Origin: Mesobaculum littorinae
Lineage (GTDB): Bacteria; Pseudomonadota; Alphaproteobacteria; Rhodobacterales; Rhodobacteraceae
DNA length: 64,000 nucleotides
Direction of reading: 5' to 3'
Assembly (NCBI RefSeq): GCF_004011175.1
Contig: NZ_RQXX01000001.1
Span: forward strand, 186,001-250,000
A program made the translations under genes and the position numbers. Below the pieces are notes generated by a model. That model ran no database searches. It saw only the letters and a list, made by a program, of their open reading frames with translations, and had not been told where the DNA came from. Every line of letters begins with the position of its first letter. Position 1 is the stretch's first letter. Of this stretch, positions 55,326 through 64,000 are shown one piece after another.

Positions 55326-56948
55326 ATGCGCGACGACGACGAATCGGACAGCAAGGACCCGGATGGGGATACGGCCGCCGACCTGCCCGGCGCCTTCGAT
55401 CTCCTCGTTGATGTCCTGATGATCGAGGCGGAGCCCCTGGACGATGCCGCTCTGCGCGCCCGTCTTGCCCGGCGTAACGATACCGCGTCCCGGGCCTGCG
55501 TCCTCCTTGGTGTGGCGCCCGAGCGGGCGGCGCGCCTTGCCCCCTCCGAGGCCGACGGCGCGACGCTGCCGCTGACCAGGGCCGAGGAGGGCGCGCGGCT
55601 GGCCGCCGGTCAGCTTCTTTGGGCGCCGCCCGGTGTCGCGGTGCGAGCAACGGGCGGGCGGCTGCGGCTGGTCGCCGATCCCGCCCCCGGCGCTGCGACC
55701 GGGCCTGCCGAGCGCCGCGCCGCGACAGATGCGGACGGGACGGGCGAGCCGACGCCCGCGCCCGTTGCGCGCCCCGCCCCCGAGGACCACGCCGGAACCG
55801 CGATTTCGGAGGCGGAGATCGCGCGCATCCGGGCCGAGCTGCGCCATATCCGCGTGGTGCTGTCGAACCGGGTCGCGCAGCACGGTTTCGTCGCCCGGCT
55901 GGGCACGCTGAGCCTTGAGGGGATGGAGGCCGCGGCGCTGACCGCGGAGATCCCCGGCGGACTGGCCCATGTATTGGGCGTGGACTTTGCCAAGGTGCTG
56001 CGCTGCCGGCCCGGCACAGATGCGGTCGAGCTTGTGGCCAGCCACGGGCTGGACGTGCCGCTTGGCACGCTGATCGATGGCGGGCCGAAATCGCAGGCGG
56101 GTTACACGTTGATGAGCGGGATGCCCGTGCTGGTGCGCGACCTGCCGACCGACGACCGCTTCGACGGGCCGCCGCTGTTGCGGCAGGCAGGGGTGATCTC
56201 TGGCTTGAGCGTCATCATAGGCGATCCCCGCAACCCCATGGGCGTGATCGGGGTGCATTCGCGCACGCCACGCGATTTCACCCGCGACGACCAGGTGTTC
56301 CTGCAATCCGTGGCCAACATCCTTGCCGCCGCGCTGCGGCGCGAGGCGGACGACCGGCAGAAACGGCTGCTGCTGGACGAGTTGCGCCACAGGGTGAAGA
56401 ACATGCTGGCGACGGTGCAGTCGGTCACCGCGCTGTCGCTGCGCCACTCGGGTGTCGCGGGGGCCGTCGCCGCCACGCTGGGGGACAGGCTGCGCGCGCT
56501 GGCCCGGGCGCACGACCTGAATTTCCGCCGCAGCGACGATTACGTCGACATGCGCGAACTCGTCCGCCTGCAGGTCGATCCCTATGATCCCGATGGCGCC
56601 CGCGTCAGCTTCGAAGGCCCCGAAACCGCGTCGATGCCGCCAAACATCGCCATTGAGATGTCGATGCTGGTGCATGAGCTGGTGACCAACGCGGTGAAAT
56701 ACGGGGCGCTCTCGACCGAGTCGGGCCACGTCATCATCCGCAGCGGCGCCAGTCACGGGGCGCATGGCTGGCGGCTGAGCCTGGACTGGCACGAGGTGGG
56801 CGGCCCGGGCTTTGCCGAACCGCCTCATGTGGGGGCGGGGACGCGCCTGCTGCAGGCGATCGCCGCGCAGCCTGCCTTCGACATGGATTATGCACCGCAC
56901 GCCGGCGGCCTTGATTGCCGCATCACGGTCGATCTGTCGGGGGCCTGA
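55326..56948 (+). CDS. HWE-family sensor histidine kinase with GAF domain
   Basis: A 540-residue soluble kinase. The N-terminal 130 residues ([39 protein letters not shown]) and a Pro/Ala-rich linker precede a coiled coil and a GAF-type domain (about 190-330, with [27 protein letters not shown]). The kinase core has [18 protein letters not shown] with acceptor His355, N box [12 protein letters not shown], and the diagnostic W-x-E (Trp488-Glu490, DWHEVGGP). No membrane helix, so it senses a cytoplasmic signal. AGGGGG lies upstream of the ATG. Its 3' end overlaps the convergent NUDIX gene by 26 bases. Confidence 0.9.
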   Translation: MRDDDESDSKDPDGDTAADLPGAFDLLVDVLMIEAEPLDDAALRARLARRNDTASRACVLLGVAPERAARLAPSEADGATLPLTRAEEGARLAAGQLLWAPPGVAVRATGGRLRLVADPAPGAATGPAERRAATDADGTGEPTPAPVARPAPEDHAGTAISEAEIARIRAELRHIRVVLSNRVAQHGFVARLGTLSLEGMEAAALTAEIPGGLAHVLGVDFAKVLRCRPGTDAVELVASHGLDVPLGTLIDGGPKSQAGYTLMSGMPVLVRDLPTDDRFDGPPLLRQAGVISGLSVIIGDPRNPMGVIGVHSRTPRDFTRDDQVFLQSVANILAAALRREADDRQKRLLLDELRHRVKNMLATVQSVTALSLRHSGVAGAVAATLGDRLRALARAHDLNFRRSDDYVDMRELVRLQVDPYDPDGARVSFEGPETASMPPNIAIEMSMLVHELVTNAVKYGALSTESGHVIIRSGASHGAHGWRLSLDWHEVGGPGFAEPPHVGAGTRLLQAIAAQPAFDMDYAPHAGGLDCRITVDLSGA

Positions 56949-57405
56949 CGGTCCCCTCGCCGGGGGCGTAGATCTCGGACCGGGCAGAGAGGGCCAGGTC
57001 GGCCACATCCGCGCTCAGCTCCAGCGTCGGGAGGTCGGCATAGGCGATCCAAGCCGCCTCCGTCGCATCGTCGCCCGCCCTGGGGTGACCCTGCGGCGCC
57101 TGCATCAGCATGGCCACAAGGACGAAATGGTGTCTCAGTGTCCCCGCGGGGTCACTATCCAGCACGTCCAGTGCCGTCAGAACCCGCACCGGGGTGGCGA
57201 TGAGGCCGGTCTCCTCTCGCAGCTCGCGCCGCGCCGCCTCGGCCATGGTTTCCCCGCGCTCGATCCGGCCGCCGGGAAATCCCCAGAGGCCCGCGTCAGG
57301 CGGGTTGGCCCGGCGCACGAGAAGCACCGCGTCGGGTCCGGGAAGGACCGCCAGCACGGCGACCTCGGGACGGGACAGGGGACGCGGCTGGGACTGTGCG
57401 GGCAT
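56923..57405 (-). CDS. NUDIX hydrolase
   Basis: A 160-residue pyrophosphohydrolase. The Nudix box is complete ([24 protein letters not shown] at about residues 45-68, GX5EX7REUXEEXGU). [23 protein letters not shown] before it is typical of ADP-ribose or nucleotide-type members, but substrate cannot be set. It starts at ATG 57405 and is convergent with, and slightly overlapping, the HWE kinase. It ends in a proline-rich tail (VRPPTDRP). Confidence 0.92.
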   Translation of the reverse strand: MPAQSQPRPLSRPEVAVLAVLPGPDAVLLVRRANPPDAGLWGFPGGRIERGETMAEAARRELREETGLIATPVRVLTALDVLDSDPAGTLRHHFVLVAMLMQAPQGHPRAGDDATEAAWIAYADLPTLELSADVADLALSARSEIYAPGEGTVRPPTDRP

Positions 57406-57549
57406 CGGCCGGTTTCCTTTGGCAGGGTCGGGCGGGGCCAGCCTAGGCCCGGGTGCCGACGGCGGCCAGAGGGCGACGATGCGAAAGCCAGGGCCAAGCC
57501 CCGCGGGGGCGGGCCCGAAAGGCATCGTGTCACTTCAAGGAGGGGGGGA

Positions 57550-57633
57550 TGGTGGGCGACCCTGGAATCGAACCAGGCGTGGGTCTCCCCGGCGGAGTTA
57601 CAGTCCGCTGCCGCACCTTGCAGCACGTCGCCC
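57550..57633 (-). tRNA. tRNA-Tyr (GTA)
   Basis: 84 bases on the minus strand including encoded CCA. Acceptor GGGCGAC pairs with GTCGCCC, with discriminator A. Anticodon GTA lies in the loop CTGTAAC (57599-57601 on the plus strand), and the T arm carries GGTTCGATTCC. The long variable arm is that expected of a class II tRNA. It is divergent from rlmB, a neighbour pairing I recall from Rhodobacterales. Confidence 0.96.
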
Positions 57634-57760
57634 GCGCGGCGGGGGCGTGCCCCCTAGCGCGAGGCGTGGGATACCGTTCGTCCCCCGGGGCGTCAACCTG
57701 AAAATCCCTTGCCTCTGGCTGCGTCATCCCGCATCTGTCGGCCCCGATCCAGAACAGGGG

Positions 57761-58564
57761 ATGCAGGTGGCCGAGAAACCGAAATGGGTGATCGAAAAAG
57801 AGCGTGCGCGCCGGGAGGAGGCGCAGGCGACGCTGTGGCTGTTCGGTCTGCACGCCGTGCGCGATGCGCTTCTGAACCCCGCCCGGCAGAAGCTGCGGCT
57901 GGTGCTGACGAAGAACGCCGCCGACCGTCTGGGTGACGCGCCCGAGCGGGCGGGCATCGCGCCCGAGATCGCCGATCCGCGCAGGTTCCCCGTGCCGCTC
58001 GATCCCGGCTCGGTCCATCAGGGCGCCGCTGTCGAGGTGCGGCCGTTGGACTGGGGCGAGCTTGAGGCATTGTGCACGACGGGCGAGGGGCCGGGACTGG
58101 TCGTCCTGCTCGACCGGGTGACCGACCCGCACAATGTCGGCGCCATCCTGCGGTCGGCCGAGGTGTTCGGCGCCCGCGCCGTGATCGCCCCGGCGCGCCA
58201 CTCGGCGCCCGAAACCGGCGCGCTGGCCAAGACCGCCTCGGGCGCGCTGGAGCGTCAGCCCTATTGCCGGGTGACGAACCTGTCCCGCACGATGGAGCGG
58301 TTGAAGGACATGGGATTCGTCCTCTTCGGCCTGGCCGGCGAGTCCGAGGTCGACCTGGCCGATGCCGTGGCCGGTGCCGCCGACCGGCCCGTGGGGTTGG
58401 TGCTGGGGGCCGAGGGGCCGGGGTTGCGCGACAAGACGCGCGACACCTGCGATGCGCTGGTGCGGATCCCCGCGGCGGGCGGGTTCGGGTCGCTCAACGT
58501 GTCGAACGCCGCTGCCGTGGCCCTGTATGCCGCGCGTATGGCGCAGGAGGGTGGCCGCGGCTAG
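57761..58564 (+). CDS. rlmB: 23S rRNA (guanosine-2'-O-)methyltransferase RlmB/TrmH family
   Basis: Adds a 2'-O-methyl group to a guanosine of 23S rRNA (G2251 in E. coli) using SAM. The 267-residue SPOUT enzyme has an N-terminal L30e-like substrate domain (LWLFGLHAVRDALLNPARQKLRLVLT) and a knotted SAM domain with motif 1 VTDPHNVGAILRSAEVFGA, motif 2 VGLVLGAEGPGLR and motif 3 IPAAGGFGSLNVSNAAAVALYAAR. The ribosome-binding site is weak (CAGGGG). A TrmH tRNA enzyme is a less likely alternative. Confidence 0.94.
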   Translation: MQVAEKPKWVIEKERARREEAQATLWLFGLHAVRDALLNPARQKLRLVLTKNAADRLGDAPERAGIAPEIADPRRFPVPLDPGSVHQGAAVEVRPLDWGELEALCTTGEGPGLVVLLDRVTDPHNVGAILRSAEVFGARAVIAPARHSAPETGALAKTASGALERQPYCRVTNLSRTMERLKDMGFVLFGLAGESEVDLADAVAGAADRPVGLVLGAEGPGLRDKTRDTCDALVRIPAAGGFGSLNVSNAAAVALYAARMAQEGGRG

Positions 58565-58735
58565 GGCCGCGTCGCGGAATGCAGCCGGAGCGATGATCGG
58601 CGCCAAATTGCGCAGCTCTGTTCACAGATGCATTACACGGGGTTTCCCCGGGGCCGCGGGTGCCTAAATCATGTGTCATGATCGCGGGGACGGAACACCC
58701 TGCGTTTCACTTCACTGTCCCTCGTTCCAAGACTG

Positions 58736-58765
58736 GCGCCCGGAGGTCCCTCCGGGCGCTTTTTT
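58736..58765 (+). terminator. strong rho-independent terminator
   Basis: GCGCCCGGAG-GTCC-CTCCGGGCGC, a perfect 10-bp stem, is followed by six T. It lies 172 bases beyond the rlmB stop on the plus strand. The unannotated stretch 58565-58735 ahead of it has no supported protein frame, so it is either a long rlmB 3' UTR or a small RNA. Confidence 0.92.
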
Positions 58766-58837
58766 CGTGCCCTGTGGACCTCGCGGGAAACTCTGGTCTC
58801 TGGGCCACGGGGGCCATCTTCACGCGTGCAGCGCTCT

Positions 58838-59233
58838 TCAGGTGCGCGTGATCTGGGCCTTGATCGCTTCGGTATCGATGATCGACCGGACGTCGCGGAT
58901 CAGTCCGGCGTCGCAGGTATAGAAGACGTGTTCCTCGAACCGGACGCGCCGGCCGTTGACGGGCAGACCGAAGACGGTGCCCGAAGGCGTGCAGTCGAAC
59001 CGCAGCCTGCAGGCGATCTGCGGCGCTTTGGTGACCAGTTGCACGATGTTGAAGTGCAGATCGGGAACCGCCCGGTAATCCGCCTGCAGCATCTTGCGGT
59101 AGCCCGACAGTCCGAGAGGTTTGCCGTCATGGGCCACGTCGGGATGCACGAAGCGATCTAATCCCGGCCAGTCTTGCGCATTCAGGCAGTCGATATAGCC
59201 ATGATACGCCCGGACAAGTTCGGGGTCGGTCAT
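58838..59233 (-). CDS. SnoaL-like / ester cyclase family protein
   Basis: A 131-residue protein of the NTF2-like SnoaL fold: LVRAYHGYIDCLNAQDWPGLDRFVHPDVAHDGKPLGLSGYRKML, then DYRAVPDLHFNIVQLV, ARLxF-like strand CRLRFDCTPSG, and RRVRFEEHVFYTCDAGLIRDVRSIID. The pattern is that of the so-called ester cyclases, many of unknown substrate. The start ATG 59233 lies in the order expected for the fold; an upstream in-frame Met at 59260 adds nine residues. It stands alone between rlmB and hisE. Confidence 0.88.
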   Translation of the reverse strand: MTDPELVRAYHGYIDCLNAQDWPGLDRFVHPDVAHDGKPLGLSGYRKMLQADYRAVPDLHFNIVQLVTKAPQIACRLRFDCTPSGTVFGLPVNGRRVRFEEHVFYTCDAGLIRDVRSIIDTEAIKAQITRT

Positions 59234-59364
59234 CTGCCCGCTTCTTACAGTTTCACGCACCCGCCAGCCCTATCATGCCGGGCGCCGGTCGCAGGAAGTG
59301 CGGCGCCAAACCGCGCGCTACAATCGAGTCGCGGAGACCGGGCCGGGAAAGCAGGGCGGACCGC

Positions 59365-59679
59365 CTACCGGCTGGCCTTTTCGTCGATGCCCGACCGGCC
59401 CTCGCGGCGGGCAAGCTCGGCTTCGACATCGTCGAGCGTCAGGTCGTGGGCGGCCAGCATCACCAGCAGGTGGTAAAGGACGTCGGCGGCTTCCGAGGCA
59501 AGGCGGGCGCGGTCGCCGCGCACCGCCTCGATGATCGCCTCGACCGATTCCTCGCCGAACTTCTCGGCACATTTCTCGGGGCCGCGCGCCAGAAGCTTCG
59601 CCGTCCACGAGGTGTCGGGATCGGCGTCCTTGCGTGCCGCGATGGTCGCTGCAAGGCGGGTGAGGGCGGTATCGGTCAT
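59365..59679 (-). CDS. hisE: phosphoribosyl-ATP pyrophosphatase
   Basis: Second step of histidine synthesis: hydrolyses phosphoribosyl-ATP to phosphoribosyl-AMP. The 104-residue all-alpha protein has the MazG-like metal motif [14 protein letters not shown] and [14 protein letters not shown] (EExxE and ExxD ligands). It starts at ATG 59679, overlapping the hisF stop by four bases (ATGA). Length is normal for stand-alone HisE; HisI is a separate gene elsewhere. Confidence 0.96.
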   Translation of the reverse strand: MTDTALTRLAATIAARKDADPDTSWTAKLLARGPEKCAEKFGEESVEAIIEAVRGDRARLASEAADVLYHLLVMLAAHDLTLDDVEAELARREGRSGIDEKASR

Positions 59680-60437
59680 GCCGGCCTCATCGGGATGCCG
59701 GCGGCTGCCATGTGGGCCTTGGCCTCGGCAATGGTGTATTCGCCGAAGTGAAAGATCGAGGCGGCGAGCACCGCGCTGGCGCCGCCCTCGGTCACCCCTT
59801 CGACCAGGTGGTCGAGGGTGCCGACCCCGCCCGAGGCGATAACCGGCACCGGCACCGCGTCCGAGATCGCGCGCGTCAGGGGAAGGTTGAAGCCGGCCTT
59901 TGTCCCGTCGCGGTCCATGGAGGTCAGCAGGATTTCGCCCGCTCCCTTGGCCGCGACCATGCGGGCAAAGTCGACCGCGTCGATGCCCGTGGGCTTGCGT
60001 CCGCCGTGGGTGAAGATCTCCCACTTTCCCGGCGCCACGGTCTTGGCGTCGATGGCCACCACGATGCACTGCGCGCCGAAGCGGTTCGCCGCCTCGGCCA
60101 CCACGTCGGGGTTGGCAACGGCGGCCGAGTTGAAGCTGACCTTGTCGGCCCCCGCCAAGAGCAGGGCCCGCACGTCGTCGACCGTGCGCACGCCCCCGCC
60201 CACCGTCAGCGGCATGAAGCAGTGCTCGGCCGTGCGGCGGGCCAGATCGTACATCGTGCCACGGTTTTCATGCGTGGCGTGGATGTCGAGAAAGCAGAGC
60301 TCGTCCGCGCCCGCGGCATCATAGACACGGGCCTGTTCCACCGGGTCGCCCGCGTCGCGCAGGTCGAGAAAGTTGACGCCCTTCACCACGCGGCCATCGG
60401 CCACGTCGAGACAGGGGATGATACGGGTCTTCAGCAT
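59676..60437 (-). CDS. hisF: imidazole glycerol phosphate synthase cyclase subunit
   Basis: Forms imidazole glycerol phosphate and AICAR with ammonia delivered by HisH. The 253-residue beta-alpha barrel begins [23 protein letters not shown] (catalytic Asp11) and has the second catalytic Asp in [14 protein letters not shown], with phosphate-binding GGGVRTVDD and ASGGVGTLD. The start at 60437 gives the canonical N-terminus; an ATG 12 bases upstream is possible. It follows hisA with a 192-base gap and is coupled to hisE. Confidence 0.97.
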   Translation of the reverse strand: MLKTRIIPCLDVADGRVVKGVNFLDLRDAGDPVEQARVYDAAGADELCFLDIHATHENRGTMYDLARRTAEHCFMPLTVGGGVRTVDDVRALLLAGADKVSFNSAAVANPDVVAEAANRFGAQCIVVAIDAKTVAPGKWEIFTHGGRKPTGIDAVDFARMVAAKGAGEILLTSMDRDGTKAGFNLPLTRAISDAVPVPVIASGGVGTLDHLVEGVTEGGASAVLAASIFHFGEYTIAEAKAHMAAAGIPMRPA

Positions 60438-60629
60438 GCCCCGAGGCATAGAAGCTTCGGACGCCGGGCGCCAGAGGCTCTGTGCCCGTAGGTGTCGTGC
60501 AGGGTGTGAACCTGTCGTCTTGCAGGGGCGCGGGGCAGGGGATGCAGCCGGCCGAAGGTGCCGGGGCCTTCCCCTGAACCCCATTCCGCGCCGCGCGTCC
60601 TGCCATGACACGGAGCATCGGCGCCGGGC

Positions 60630-61349
60630 TCAGCCCGCCAGCGCGTCCAGCGCGGCCCGCAGGTCCAGTGCGCCGTCGTAAAGTGCCCGGCCCGAGATCG
60701 CGCCGGCGATCACGCCGGTGTCGCGCAACGCGGTCAGGTCGTCCATCGACGACACCCCGCCCGAGGCGATGACCGGGATCGACACGGCGCGGGCCAGCGC
60801 CTCGGTCGCCAAGACATTGGGGCCCGCCATCGCGCCATCGCGGTCGATGTCGGTGTAGATGATCGCGGCGACGCCCGCGTCCTCGAAGCTTTGCGCCAGG
60901 TCCGTGGCATCGACGTCGGTCTCTTCCGCCCAGCCGCGCGTCGCGACCTTGCCCGACCGTGCATCAAGCCCTACGGCCACGCGGCCCGGGAACGCCCGCG
61001 CAGCGGCACGGACCAGGTCCGGATCCTCGACAGCCACGGTGCCCAGGATCACGCGGGCCACCCCCCGGTCGAGCCAGGCCTCGATGGTGGCCATGTCGCG
61101 AAGGCCGCCCCCCAGCTGGACGGGAACCTCGACGGCGGCAAGGATCGCCTCGACCGCCGCGGCGTTGACCGGGCGGCCCTCGAAGGCACCGTTCAGATCG
61201 ACGAGGTGCAGCCAGTCGCAGCCGGCCTCGGCAAAGCTGCGGGCCTGCGCGGCGGGGTCCTCGCCGAAGACGGTCGCCGATCCCATGTCGCCGCGCAGCA
61301 GGCGCACGCAGTGGCCGTCCTTCAGATCGATTGCGGGGTAGAGGATCAT
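60630..61349 (-). CDS. hisA: phosphoribosylformimino-AICAR ribotide isomerase
   Basis: Converts ProFAR to PRFAR in histidine synthesis. The 239-residue barrel begins [20 protein letters not shown] (catalytic Asp8), with [30 protein letters not shown], the second Asp in [12 protein letters not shown] and [19 protein letters not shown] precedes the ATG. hisH, often just upstream, is not here: the sequence up to 61564 is noncoding and then comes a gene on the other strand, so the his cluster begins with hisA in this genome segment. Confidence 0.97.
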   Translation of the reverse strand: MILYPAIDLKDGHCVRLLRGDMGSATVFGEDPAAQARSFAEAGCDWLHLVDLNGAFEGRPVNAAAVEAILAAVEVPVQLGGGLRDMATIEAWLDRGVARVILGTVAVEDPDLVRAAARAFPGRVAVGLDARSGKVATRGWAEETDVDATDLAQSFEDAGVAAIIYTDIDRDGAMAGPNVLATEALARAVSIPVIASGGVSSMDDLTALRDTGVIAGAISGRALYDGALDLRAALDALAG

Positions 61350-61564
61350 CGCCGGGGTCCTTTGTGCTGCACGCCGCGGGTGCGGTTGGGCCTTCGTGTA
61401 GCCGGGCGGCGGGGCCAAGGACAAGAGCATGGGCCGACAACGGATCGGCCCGGGGCAGGCGCGCCGCCATCTGTCCGGGCCTCCCACCGCCGCGACGTGA
61501 CGTTTCGCTTGGCGTTGGGGCATCCCGGCGCGACCATGGCGATATCGACTTTGGGAGGAGTGCG

Positions 61565-61960
61565 ATGAAGACGACCCTGATGGCCGCCGCGGCGGCCCTG
61601 TTCACCTTGACGGCCGGAGTTGCGGCGGCGGATCCTGCCGAGGGGCTGTGGCAGACCCAGCCCGGCGACGACGGCGCCTTTGCCCACGTCCGGATCGCGC
61701 CCTGCGGGGATGCGCTCTGCGGCGGTCTGGAACGCGCGTTCGGCGCGGATGGCCAGCCGATCCAAAGCGCCAATATCGGCCGCGCGATGGTTTGGGACAT
61801 GCAGCCCAAGGGCGGTGGCGCCTACGGCGACGGCAAGGTCTGGGCGCCGGACCGTGACAAGACCTACAACTCGCGCATGCAGCTGACCGGCGACCGTCTG
61901 CGCGTCGAGGGCTGCGTCTTCGGCATCTGCCGCGGCCAGACCTGGGTGCGGGTCAAGTAG
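61565..61960 (+). CDS. DUF2147 periplasmic protein
   Basis: A 131-residue exported protein with a Sec signal peptide ([21 protein letters not shown]). The mature part is a DUF2147 calycin-like domain: [66 protein letters not shown] and the end [17 protein letters not shown]. The four Cys (two pairs, CGDALC and CVFGIC) suggest disulfides. GGGAGGAG precedes the ATG. The family's role is unknown; it is common in alphaproteobacteria. Confidence 0.9.
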   Translation: MKTTLMAAAAALFTLTAGVAAADPAEGLWQTQPGDDGAFAHVRIAPCGDALCGGLERAFGADGQPIQSANIGRAMVWDMQPKGGGAYGDGKVWAPDRDKTYNSRMQLTGDRLRVEGCVFGICRGQTWVRVK

Positions 61961-62013
61961 CGGAACAGCCGCCCCGGCCCCGGTGTTGCAGTGACAAAGC
62001 AAGGGAGATTTCC

Positions 62014-62835
62014 ATGCCGATCGTCAAAAGCACCGATGGAACGGAGCTCTATGTCAAGGACTGGGGCAGCGGACGCCCTGTCGTCCTGATCCACGGCTGG
62101 CCGCTCAACGCCGACAGCTGGGAGGCGCAGAGCCTCGCCCTTGCGCGCGGCGGCTACCGCGTCGTCAGCTACGACCGGCGCGGCTTCGGCCGCTCCGGTC
62201 AACCGTGGGAGGGGTACGACTACGACCGCATGGCCGATGACCTGTCCAGCGTGATCAACGCGCTAGGGCTGCGCGATGCCTCCCTCGTGGGCTTCTCGAT
62301 GGGGGGCGGCGAGGTCGCGCGCTACATGTCACGCCACGGCGGCGAAAGGGTGGCGCAGTCCGCGCTGATCTCCTCGGTCGCGCCCTACATGCTTAAGTCC
62401 GACGACAACGCCGACGGCGTGCCGGGCGAGGTTCTAGACAGCATGAAGGCGGGCATCGAAAACGACCGCGCCGCCTTCTTCACCGAGTTCTTCAAGGATT
62501 TTTACGGCGCGGGGACGCCCGGCGGCGGCGTCTCGGAGGCGCTGCGCCATTGGGCGTGGAGCATGGCGATGATGGCCTCCCCCAAAGCCACGCTCGACTG
62601 CGTCGATGCTTTCGGTCGTACCGACATGCGCGGGGATATGGCCGCTTTCACGGTGCCCACGCTGGTCGTTCACGGCACCGGCGACGCGACCGTCCCCATC
62701 GATCCGTCGGGCCGGCAGGCGGCAAAGCTCGCCCCGCAGGCCGAGCTCAGGGAATACGACGGCGCCCCACACGGCCTGACCGCGACGCATGCGGATCAGC
62801 TGAACAAGGACCTCCTGGCATTCCTCAAGGGCTGA
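62014..62835 (+). CDS. alpha/beta hydrolase (non-haem chloroperoxidase/esterase type)
   Basis: A 273-residue serine hydrolase with the triad of cofactor-free haloperoxidases and related esterases: nucleophile Ser in LVGFSMGGGE, Asp in HGTGDATVPID and His in YDGAPHGLTATHAD. The opening VVLIHGWPLNADSWE holds the oxyanion HGxP motif, and VVSYDRRGFGRSGQP is typical. GGGAGATTTCC precedes the ATG. No signal peptide, so it is cytoplasmic. The physiological substrate is unknown; peroxidase activity in vitro is a common side reaction of the fold. Confidence 0.92.
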   Translation: MPIVKSTDGTELYVKDWGSGRPVVLIHGWPLNADSWEAQSLALARGGYRVVSYDRRGFGRSGQPWEGYDYDRMADDLSSVINALGLRDASLVGFSMGGGEVARYMSRHGGERVAQSALISSVAPYMLKSDDNADGVPGEVLDSMKAGIENDRAAFFTEFFKDFYGAGTPGGGVSEALRHWAWSMAMMASPKATLDCVDAFGRTDMRGDMAAFTVPTLVVHGTGDATVPIDPSGRQAAKLAPQAELREYDGAPHGLTATHADQLNKDLLAFLKG

Positions 62836-62861
62836 TCGCCAAGAGCCCCGGCCGGACCTTA

Positions 62862-62889
62862 CTAGGGGAAGGAGCAAACACTCCCCTAG
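62862..62889. repeat. inverted repeat after the alpha/beta hydrolase
   Basis: CTAGGGGA ... TCCCCTAG, a perfect 8-bp inverted repeat with a 12-base spacer, 27 bases after the hydrolase stop. No T-run follows; it might act as a 3' end stem for that transcript. Confidence 0.4.
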
Positions 62890-62941
62890 CGCTCCCCCGT
62901 TAGGGCCCGACACCGCCCGGGGCGCCGAGCGCAATCCCGGG

Positions 62942-62975
62942 GCTTCTTCTCTTCAGAAATACTCCCGCCGGAGGC
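62942..62975 (-). repeat. dispersed terminator-like repeat, copy C
   Basis: Read on the minus strand: GCCTCCGGCGGGAGTATTTC followed by TGAAGAGAAGAAGC, almost the same as copy B. It lies about 95 bases after the guanine deaminase stop and points in the direction of that gene, as copies A and B do for theirs. Confidence 0.8.
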
Positions 62976-62977
62976 AC

Positions 62978-63004
62978 GAGGGCCACCCCGACGGGGTGGC
63001 CCTC
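62978..63004. repeat. perfect 12-bp hairpin GAGGGCCACCCC
   Basis: GAGGGCCACCCC-GAC-GGGGTGGCCCTC, 12-bp perfect stem with a three-base loop, 65 bases past the guanine deaminase stop and next to repeat copy C. There is no T-run on either side, so it could add to termination or protect the mRNA end. Confidence 0.6.
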
Positions 63005-63069
63005 AAACCGGACGGCGTGCGCCGCAGGCGCTCAGCATGACTGCGGTGCGATCCCGCGCAACCGTGCGA

Positions 63070-64000
63070 TCATATCTTGCGCCCGGCCACGCGGACCTCG
63101 GCTATGGCGCGGTCGTCGCCCATCATGATCGTCGGGAAGACCGCCTCCCAGATGTCCTCTGCCCGGGCCGCCCGCTGCGCGATCGCGGGTGTCGAGGCGA
63201 GGTCGAGCACGACCAGATCGGCCTCGCCCCCCTTGGAGAGCCTGCCGATCCTGTCTTCCAACCGCAGGGCCCGTGCCGACCCTTCCGTTGCCAGCCACAA
63301 AAGCTGCGCGGGATGCAGCGCCGTGCCCGACAATTGTCCGATCTCATAGGCCGCGGCCATCGTCCGCAGCATCGAAAAGGAGGATCCGCCGCCGGTGTCC
63401 GTGGCCAGCCCGATCCGCTGGCCATCGGCGCGCAGGCTGGCCAGCGGCATCAGGCCCGAGCCGATGAAGGTGTTCGAGGTCGGGCAATGCACCAGCGCCG
63501 CGCCGCTGTCGCGCAGCCGCGCGCGCTCGCGCGGGTCCAGGTGGATCGCGTGGCCGAACAGGGCCCCGGGGCCCAGAAGCCCCGCCGCCTCGTAAGTGTC
63601 GAGGTAGTCGCGCGCCTCGGGGAAGAGCTCGCGCACCCATGCGACCTCGTCCGTCTGCTCCGACAGGTGGGTCTGCATCGCGCAGTCGGGGTGTTCGGCC
63701 CAGAGCGCCCCCAGCGCCGACAGCTGGTCGCGCGACGAGGTGGGCGAGAACCGCGGCGTGATGGCGTAGCCCAGCCGGCCGCGACCATGCCATGCCTCGA
63801 TCAGGGCCTTGCTGTCGTCGTAGGCGGATTGCGGGGTGTCGCGCAGCCCCTCGGGCGCGTTGCGATCCATGCAGGTCTTGCCCGCGATCAGCCTCTGTCC
63901 GCGTGCTTCGGCGGCGGCAAAGAGCGCGTCGGTGCTGCAGGGGTGTATGGTGCAGAAGCTGGCGACCGTGGTCGTCCCGTGCGCCAGCGTCAGGTCGAGG
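63070..64000 (-). CDS. guaD: guanine deaminase (5' end outside window)
   Basis: Deaminates guanine to xanthine, an amidohydrolase-superfamily step of purine breakdown. The frame continues to the right window edge; the first visible residues LDLTLAHGTTTVASFCTIHPCSTDALF match the region just after the N-terminal HxH motif, so about 110 residues are missing. Visible features: GKTCMDRNAPEGL, TPRFSPTSSRDQL, MQTHLSEQ (zinc His), GHAIHLDPRERARL, HCPTSNTFIGSGLMPL and ATDTGGGSSFSML (zinc Asp). The C-terminus returns to the small barrel sandwich (GGEADLVVLDLAS). It is followed by a hairpin and repeat copy C. Confidence 0.93.
   Translation of the reverse strand, partial: LDLTLAHGTTTVASFCTIHPCSTDALFAAAEARGQRLIAGKTCMDRNAPEGLRDTPQSAYDDSKALIEAWHGRGRLGYAITPRFSPTSSRDQLSALGALWAEHPDCAMQTHLSEQTDEVAWVRELFPEARDYLDTYEAAGLLGPGALFGHAIHLDPRERARLRDSGAALVHCPTSNTFIGSGLMPLASLRADGQRIGLATDTGGGSSFSMLRTMAAAYEIGQLSGTALHPAQLLWLATEGSARALRLEDRIGRLSKGGEADLVVLDLASTPAIAQRAARAEDIWEAVFPTIMMGDDRAIAEVRVAGRKI

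Overview
The window is about 64 kb of very GC-rich, densely coding alphaproteobacterial chromosome. Gene content and order point to the Rhodobacterales (Roseobacter/Rhodobacter group): an opgGIHC operon, TAXI-type TRAP genes, a GapR homologue, RutR-linked hydantoin genes, a glpX-hom neighbourhood, a tRNA-Tyr/rlmB pair, and an acs gene attached to a Liv-type ABC operon. I saw no integrase, transposase, phage module or CRISPR array, so this looks like core and near-core chromosome.

Layout. 1-6.0 kb: reductive pyrimidine catabolism (preA, cut at the window edge; rutR; a carbamoyl-amide hydrolase; hydA), with a 14-bp palindrome resembling a RutR operator in the rutR/hydrolase divergent region. 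6.2-7.9 kb: a small conserved protein and a secreted PRC-barrel protein with about fourteen 9-residue repeats. 8.1-21.6 kb: a two-component acetate/short-chain acid block. The livK-H-M-G-F-acs operon runs leftward. Running rightward are a RamB/ScfR-like XRE regulator, a receiver-only response regulator, a small membrane protein, and a CrbS-like symporter-histidine kinase fusion. The XRE regulator carries a segment that closely resembles the phospho-acceptor helix region of the kinase encoded three genes away. 21.7-36 kb: a FliM/FliN C-terminal-domain protein, a DUF442 phosphatase-like protein, a strongly degenerate EHHADH/FadJ-like protein, GapR, a split ferric-iron ABC system without ATPase, two identical tRNA-Asp genes, an M20 peptidase, mazG and an agmatinase-family enzyme.

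36-49 kb: glpX, a membrane protein, hom, a lipoprotein, a histidine kinase with an apparently degraded ATPase domain, a TRAP-TAXI operon with DUF1850, and a PaoABC-type molybdenum aldehyde oxidoreductase operon. 49.6-57.4 kb: opgGIHC (osmoregulated periplasmic glucans), then a divergent pair of receiver-only regulator and HWE histidine kinase with an EcfG-like promoter in between, and a NUDIX hydrolase. 57.5-64 kb: tRNA-Tyr, rlmB, an ester-cyclase-like protein, hisA-hisF-hisE, DUF2147, an alpha/beta hydrolase, and guanine deaminase running off the right edge.

Themes. Nitrogen salvage from nucleobases appears at both ends (PreA/HydA and GuaD). Signalling proteins with missing or borrowed kinase parts recur. 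A 33-35 bp repeat occurs three times, each time downstream of a gene end and oriented like an intrinsic terminator. Operon genes are often coupled by 1-8 nt overlaps, which I used to choose starts.
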